Below, piece by piece: positions 60,397 to 64,000 of a stretch of 64,000 bases of DNA; within the stretch, counting starts at the first letter, position 1, and each line of letters opens with the position of its first letter. The notes under the pieces are model-generated. The model saw only the letters and a program-made list of their open reading frames with translations, made no database searches and had not been told where the DNA came from. The stretch is from Rhodobiaceae bacterium (lineage in GTDB: Bacteria; Pseudomonadota; Alphaproteobacteria; Rhizobiales; Tepidamorphaceae): the NCBI GenBank assembly GCA_020637855.1, contig JACKJR010000002.1, positions 496,001 to 560,000 on the forward strand, read 5' to 3'. The position numbers were made by a program, and so were the translations under genes.

Positions 60397-60429
60397 ATGG
60401 CCCGGCACGATGCTATCGTGCCGGGCCAT
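60397..60429 (+). promoter_or_regulatory. 15-bp perfect hairpin covering the phosphoesterase start
   Basis: ATGGCCCGGCACGAT (60397-60411) pairs perfectly with ATCGTGCCGGGCCAT (60415-60429), loop GCT. The 3' arm includes the first two bases of the ATG at 60428 and the space for its Shine-Dalgarno. No T-tract follows, so a role in translation control or RNA protection is as likely as termination. Confidence 0.65.
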
Positions 60430-61357
60430 GTTCGTTCTTGCCCATCTGTCCGATCCCCATCTTCCAATACAGGGAAGCCTCGGCGCCGGAGAATATTTCT
60501 CCAAGCGCCTGATCGGCTACATCAACTGGATCAGAGGCCGCCACACCATCCATCGCGGCGATATTGCTGAAGCGCTCGTGGCAGACCTGCTGGCGCAGAA
60601 GCCCGATCACATCGCCATGACCGGCGACCTGGTCAACATCGCTGCCGCATGCGAATGGGAGCCCGCGAAACAATACATGCGCGCACTCGGCACATCCCGG
60701 GGCGTGAGTGCGGTGCCCGGCAACCATGATGCCTATGTCGGTGGCGCGCTCGCTGAGATGGGAGAAACCTACGCCCCCTACATCACCTGTGATCCGCACC
60801 CTGTTTCGGCAATGAGCACGGGCAGTTACCCGTTCCTGCGCCAGCGCGGGCCGGCAATGATCGTCGGCATTTCGACTGCGGTCCCGACGGCGCCATTCAT
60901 GGCAACCGGCAAGATCGGCCCCCGGCAGCTTTCCGAACTGGATGCCCTGCTGGAGAGCCTGCGCGACAGCCCCCTGTTCCGCATCGTGCTGATCCACCAT
61001 CCGCCCACGCATGAACTGGCGCACGGCAGGCGTGGCCTCGATGATGCCGATGCGCTGGCGCGGGTGATCGCCCGCCATGGTGCCGGTTTGATCCTTCACG
61101 GTCACAACCACACCGCCACGTTCGCCACCATGGCCGGACCGCAAGGCCCCGTTCCGGTCGTCGGCGTGCCATCAGCCTCGGCACGGCCTACGGCCCGAAA
61201 ACCCGGCGCAGGCTATGCCCTGTTTCAGATCGACGGAGAGCCGGGCGCATGGGAGGTAACCTTCATCCGCAGGGGGCTTTCCGCAGCGTATGAGGAAACC
61301 GGGCAGGTTGAGATCATCGAGCAGACCCGTCAGACCCTGCCAAGCCAGCACGCCTAG
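60428..61357 (+). CDS. Calcineurin-like metallophosphoesterase
   Basis: 309 residues from ATG 60428 (an in-frame ATG at 60410 also exists). Five metal-site motifs are in order: Asp9-x-His11 (HLSDPHLP), Asp67 (MTGDLVN), Asn99-His100 (VPGNHDAY), HHPP, and GHNH. Most like the CpdA/cyclic-nucleotide phosphodiesterase branch, but the substrate is not determined. Cytosolic. Its start is buried in a strong hairpin. Confidence 0.92.
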   Translation: MFVLAHLSDPHLPIQGSLGAGEYFSKRLIGYINWIRGRHTIHRGDIAEALVADLLAQKPDHIAMTGDLVNIAAACEWEPAKQYMRALGTSRGVSAVPGNHDAYVGGALAEMGETYAPYITCDPHPVSAMSTGSYPFLRQRGPAMIVGISTAVPTAPFMATGKIGPRQLSELDALLESLRDSPLFRIVLIHHPPTHELAHGRRGLDDADALARVIARHGAGLILHGHNHTATFATMAGPQGPVPVVGVPSASARPTARKPGAGYALFQIDGEPGAWEVTFIRRGLSAAYEETGQVEIIEQTRQTLPSQHA

Positions 61358-61377
61358 TGGTTCGCGGCGGATCAACC

Positions 61378-62172
61378 TCAGGACGGAACGTAATTCGCCC
61401 CGTAGATGAACAGCGCGGCGGCGCCCACCATCATACCGAGCAGGAAGGCGAAGAATATCCGCCAGCCCACCGCAGGCTCAGAATCACCCGCACTGCCACG
61501 CGCTCCGACGACCATATCGTTTGCCACGGCAAGATTGACGGCCTCGTCGCCGGCTGCATCCGGATTCCCTTCGGCTGCAACCTCCCCGGAATCGGAGACA
61601 AGAATGTTGTCCGGTCCGTTGCGGGCATCGCTGCTCTCGATCAGCGCATGCTCTTCACTCGTCAGTGCGCGTTCACGCTCAAGCACGCGGCTCGCGACAT
61701 AATCGGTCACGCGCTTTGACATGTCCTCGAGATTGGTCGTCTCGTAGATGGTGCGCCGCCCGTAACGGGCTTCCTGAACGAACTGATAGGTACGCCGGTC
61801 GCGCGCCATCGCCACATAGGCCAGCACATCGACCCATAGCCTCGGTGGATTTCCCGGCAGGATCGCGCCATCGAACAGGTCGCTTTCTTCAGGCACGCTC
61901 TCGAACACGTCGGCCAGCGAATCCTGTAGCATTTCGAGCCGGGCGACTTCGCCTTCGCGCAGCGAGACAATAACATCGCGCCGCTCCGCCTCGTTGAGGC
62001 GAGCCCGGCGCATCGCATCGCGCAGCCGGTTGTGCTGCTGGGCAACACCTTCGCGCTGCATCGGCGTGACGTTCGCGGCTTTCGGCGCGTCTTCGGCTGC
62101 ATCCGCAACCTCTTCCGCCACGGCCTCGGCCTCGCGCGCCTCTTCCTCGTCCGTTCTGGGGTCGTCCGTCAT
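61378..62172 (-). CDS. C-tail-anchored protein of unknown function
   Basis: 264 residues from ATG 62172 with GGGAGG at good spacing on the minus strand. A strongly acidic N-terminus (DEEEAREAEAVAEEVADAAEDA) is followed by a helical middle (REGVAQQHNRLRDAMRRARLNEAERRD), a segment YQFVQEARYGRRTIYETTNLEDMSKRVTDYVASRV, another acidic linker, and one transmembrane helix at the very C-terminus (about 242-262). Most of the protein should face the cytoplasm. No family is assigned. Confidence 0.6.
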   Translation of the reverse strand: MTDDPRTDEEEAREAEAVAEEVADAAEDAPKAANVTPMQREGVAQQHNRLRDAMRRARLNEAERRDVIVSLREGEVARLEMLQDSLADVFESVPEESDLFDGAILPGNPPRLWVDVLAYVAMARDRRTYQFVQEARYGRRTIYETTNLEDMSKRVTDYVASRVLERERALTSEEHALIESSDARNGPDNILVSDSGEVAAEGNPDAAGDEAVNLAVANDMVVGARGSAGDSEPAVGWRIFFAFLLGMMVGAAALFIYGANYVPS

Positions 62173-62280
62173 CACGGCCTCCCAAATGCTGCCGCAAGTC
62201 AAAATTATGGTTAAAAGCTAGTTAATAACACTGTGTTTAACAAGACACGACACAGTTCCACCCGATAGAGGCACTCCCGC

Positions 62281-62763
62281 ATGAACACCTCCCTGCCCGC
62301 TGCTGCGCAGCGCGTCGCCGAAGCCGCTTCCGCCCTCGGCCTCGACATCCGTGTGCTGGAAATGCCGGACTCGACCCGCACCGCGGAAGAAGCCGCCAGC
62401 GCATGCGGATGCAGTGTCGGCCAGATCGTCAAATCGCTGATCTTTGCCGGCAAGGAGACGGACACCCCCTATCTATTGCTCGTTTCCGGCGACAACCGCG
62501 TCAACGAAAAACTCATGGCCAGGGTTCTGGGCGAACCCTTGCGCCGGCCGGATGCGGACTACGTGCGCAAGGTAACGGGCTTTGCCATCGGCGGCGTCGC
62601 ACCGATTGCCCATGCAACGCCTTTGCGCACGCTTTTCGACAAGGACCTGCTGAAGTTCAATGTCATCTGGGCGGCAGCCGGCACGCCGCGCTGCGTGTTC
62701 GAAACCAACCCGCAGGCGCTGGCTGGTGCAACGGGTGCCGAAATCGTTCAGGTAATGCAATGA
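62281..62763 (+). CDS. YbaK/EbsC-type aminoacyl-tRNA deacylase
   Basis: 160 residues, a free-standing YbaK/ProRS editing domain. Visible motifs: ASACGCSVGQIVKSLIF (with the Lys of the active-site pocket), LLLVSGDNRVNEKLMARVLG, VRKVTGFAIGGVAPIAHATPL (GxxP loop), and FDKDLLKFNVIWAAAGTPRCVFETNP. Such proteins clear mischarged tRNAs such as Ala-tRNA(Pro) or Cys-tRNA(Pro). The exact substrate is not predictable by eye. It converges with the cfa gene. Confidence 0.87.
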   Translation: MNTSLPAAAQRVAEAASALGLDIRVLEMPDSTRTAEEAASACGCSVGQIVKSLIFAGKETDTPYLLLVSGDNRVNEKLMARVLGEPLRRPDADYVRKVTGFAIGGVAPIAHATPLRTLFDKDLLKFNVIWAAAGTPRCVFETNPQALAGATGAEIVQVMQ

Positions 62764-62778
62764 CCTCCGCAGCGCGGC

Positions 62779-64000
62779 CTATTTGACCTGCCGCTTGTAA
62801 GGCACCGGGGCGGCATAGATATCGTCGCGCGTCGGCGGCTTGGGCGCCGGTTCCTTGGCAGACCGAGTCGCTAGCACCTGGTAGAGCCGGGCCGAGCCGC
62901 GCCGGAACGCCAGCGAGCATGCGGCCAGGTAAACCACCCAGATACGGTAGATTTCCTCGCCCGCCAGCGCGACCGCTTCTTCGCGGCGCGCCGTCAAGCG
63001 TTCGCACCACATGCGCGTCGTCAGCTCATAGTGCTCGCGAAGCCCTTCGACATCCTGGACCTCGTAACCGGCATCTTCCATGAACCTGATGGTATCGCCG
63101 ATGTCATCCAGTTCGCCGCCCGGAAAGATGTAGCGCTGCAGGGCCCGCTGTTCCGGCCGGCTGCCGAACCGCTTCTTTTTGTTCCTGCGGAAGGGCCGGG
63201 TAATGCCGTGATTGAGAAACAGGCCGCCGGGCGCCAGCAGCGCTTTTATCTTCCCGAAATAGGCCGGGTAGTTCGCGATGCCGATATGTTCGTACATGCC
63301 AACGGAAACGATCTTGTCAAACGTGCCCGTCACCTCGCCATAGGGTTTCAGTTCGATGGTAATGCGATCCGACAGACCCATCGCGGCAATCTTCTCAACC
63401 GCATATTTGTGCTGCTCGACGGACAGCGTAACCCCGTAGCCGCGCACGCCGTAGTGTTTGGCGGCATGGATCAGCAACGCGCCCCAACCGCAACCTATAT
63501 CCAGCAGAGTTTCGTCTTGCCTGAGCCGCAACTTGCGGCAAATCAGGTCGATCTTGTCGTGCTGCGCCTCATCGAGACTGTTGGCCCAGTCGGTGAAATA
63601 GGCGCAGGAATAGACCATGCTCTCGTCGAGAAAGAGCGCGTAGAAAGCGTTGCCGACATCGTAGTGAAAGCGGATGAAGCTGCCCTCATCGCGCTTGCCG
63701 GCCGACCTGCCCGCCTCATCGCCGTCAAAAGCCCGGGTGTCACCGGCAAGAGCCGCAGATGATTTCCTGCCGTTGCCGCGAAGTATGGCGAAAGCAGCCT
63801 TTACCAGTTTGACCCGACTGATCTGCCGAAGCTTCTTGCGCGTCCCGCCGACACCCACAATTTCAGCAAAATCGACGAATGTCCCGCCTTCGAGATCCAC
63901 TCCGCCCTTGGCGTAAAACTGGATAAGGCGATCCAGACTTGGCCTGCGGATAAGCCATGTCAGCGCGTGTGGATCGGTGAAACGCAGCGTCAGCCTGTTT
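62779..64000 (-). CDS. cfa: Cyclopropane-fatty-acid synthase, 5' end beyond the window
   Basis: The frame stays open to base 64000, so only the C-terminal about 407 residues are visible. The part beyond the GTG at 63900 still reads as protein (LTWLIRRPSLDRLIQFYAKGG). SAM-binding LDIGCGWGALLIHAAKHYG, FHYDVGNAFYALFLDESMVYSCAYF, and the bicarbonate/active-site region VSVGMYEHIGIANYPAYFGKI identify a CFA synthase, which cyclopropanates membrane lipid acyl chains in stationary phase. A C-terminal tail KPPTRDDIYAAPVPYKRQ is extra relative to E. coli Cfa. Confidence 0.93.
   Translation of the reverse strand, partial: NRLTLRFTDPHALTWLIRRPSLDRLIQFYAKGGVDLEGGTFVDFAEIVGVGGTRKKLRQISRVKLVKAAFAILRGNGRKSSAALAGDTRAFDGDEAGRSAGKRDEGSFIRFHYDVGNAFYALFLDESMVYSCAYFTDWANSLDEAQHDKIDLICRKLRLRQDETLLDIGCGWGALLIHAAKHYGVRGYGVTLSVEQHKYAVEKIAAMGLSDRITIELKPYGEVTGTFDKIVSVGMYEHIGIANYPAYFGKIKALLAPGGLFLNHGITRPFRRNKKKRFGSRPEQRALQRYIFPGGELDDIGDTIRFMEDAGYEVQDVEGLREHYELTTRMWCERLTARREEAVALAGEEIYRIWVVYLAACSLAFRRGSARLYQVLATRSAKEPAPKPPTRDDIYAAPVPYKRQVK

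Overview
The window reads as chromosome of an alphaproteobacterium of the order Hyphomicrobiales (Rhizobiales). It has high GC and dense operons. Several families are typical of that order (BA14K, DUF930, DUF2852, DUF6111, DUF1285, DUF1176), as is the neighbourhood SDR-uvrC-pgsA-moaD-moaE, and GC-rich palindromic repeats of a kind common in rhizobial intergenic space recur. I do not assign a genus. No rRNA, tRNA, IS element, prophage or CRISPR array was seen. Almost every gene looks like core or clade-level chromosome.

Layout. 1-7300: palindromic repeats, then a run of mostly short exported proteins (two with MliC-like domains, a BA14K protein, a PEBP-like lipoprotein, an RNase T2 coupled to a DUF1176 protein), a cupin and a decayed small gene. 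7300-14650: GST, a Kbp-like BON-LysM protein, a Na+/Ca2+ antiporter, SDR, uvrC, pgsA, moaD, moaE, DUF930. 14700-22440: an APC-like permease, a GGDEF-EAL protein whose ribosome binding site lies in a hairpin, ilvE, and a MarR/response regulator/histidine kinase set. 22450-27560 (minus strand): csaA, a TetR regulator, proC, a YbjN gene, ubiK and a chemoreceptor. 27760-33760: lgt, a MidA-like methyltransferase, pgeF, an M24-fold protein, a lipoprotein and prs.

33787-44150: an HxlR regulator divergent from an FMN reductase with clear operator repeats, a 54-residue membrane protein, rplY-pth-ychF, two MaoC-like proteins, apt, mtnP, then a small MazF/PemK-type toxin module, and the cytochrome bc1 operon petABC. 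44500-50612: trmL, a TetR regulator, a DUF2852 gene, hemF, a possible permuted papain-fold protein, and a translationally coupled minus-strand operon DUF1285-nudL-DUF6111-cca. 50736-57598: a coupled moxR-DUF58-DUF4159-large membrane protein operon. 57686-64000: GNAT, LysR, Nudix, a 58-residue ORF, a metallophosphoesterase whose start codon lies in a 15-bp perfect hairpin, a C-tail-anchored protein, a YbaK-type deacylase and a cyclopropane-fatty-acid synthase cut by the window edge.

The most unusual locus is 40701-41453: a predicted MazF-like toxin with an upstream 119-residue partner I cannot place in a known antitoxin family. It is driven by a near-consensus promoter whose 17-bp spacer is one copy of a 17-bp direct repeat, and the other strand of that repeat has canonical G-quadruplex potential. 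Other leads are RNA hairpins covering translation starts (17995-18032, 60397-60429), a structured leader before rplY, and several enzymes with a changed catalytic residue (Pth, RNase T2, M24, MaoC).
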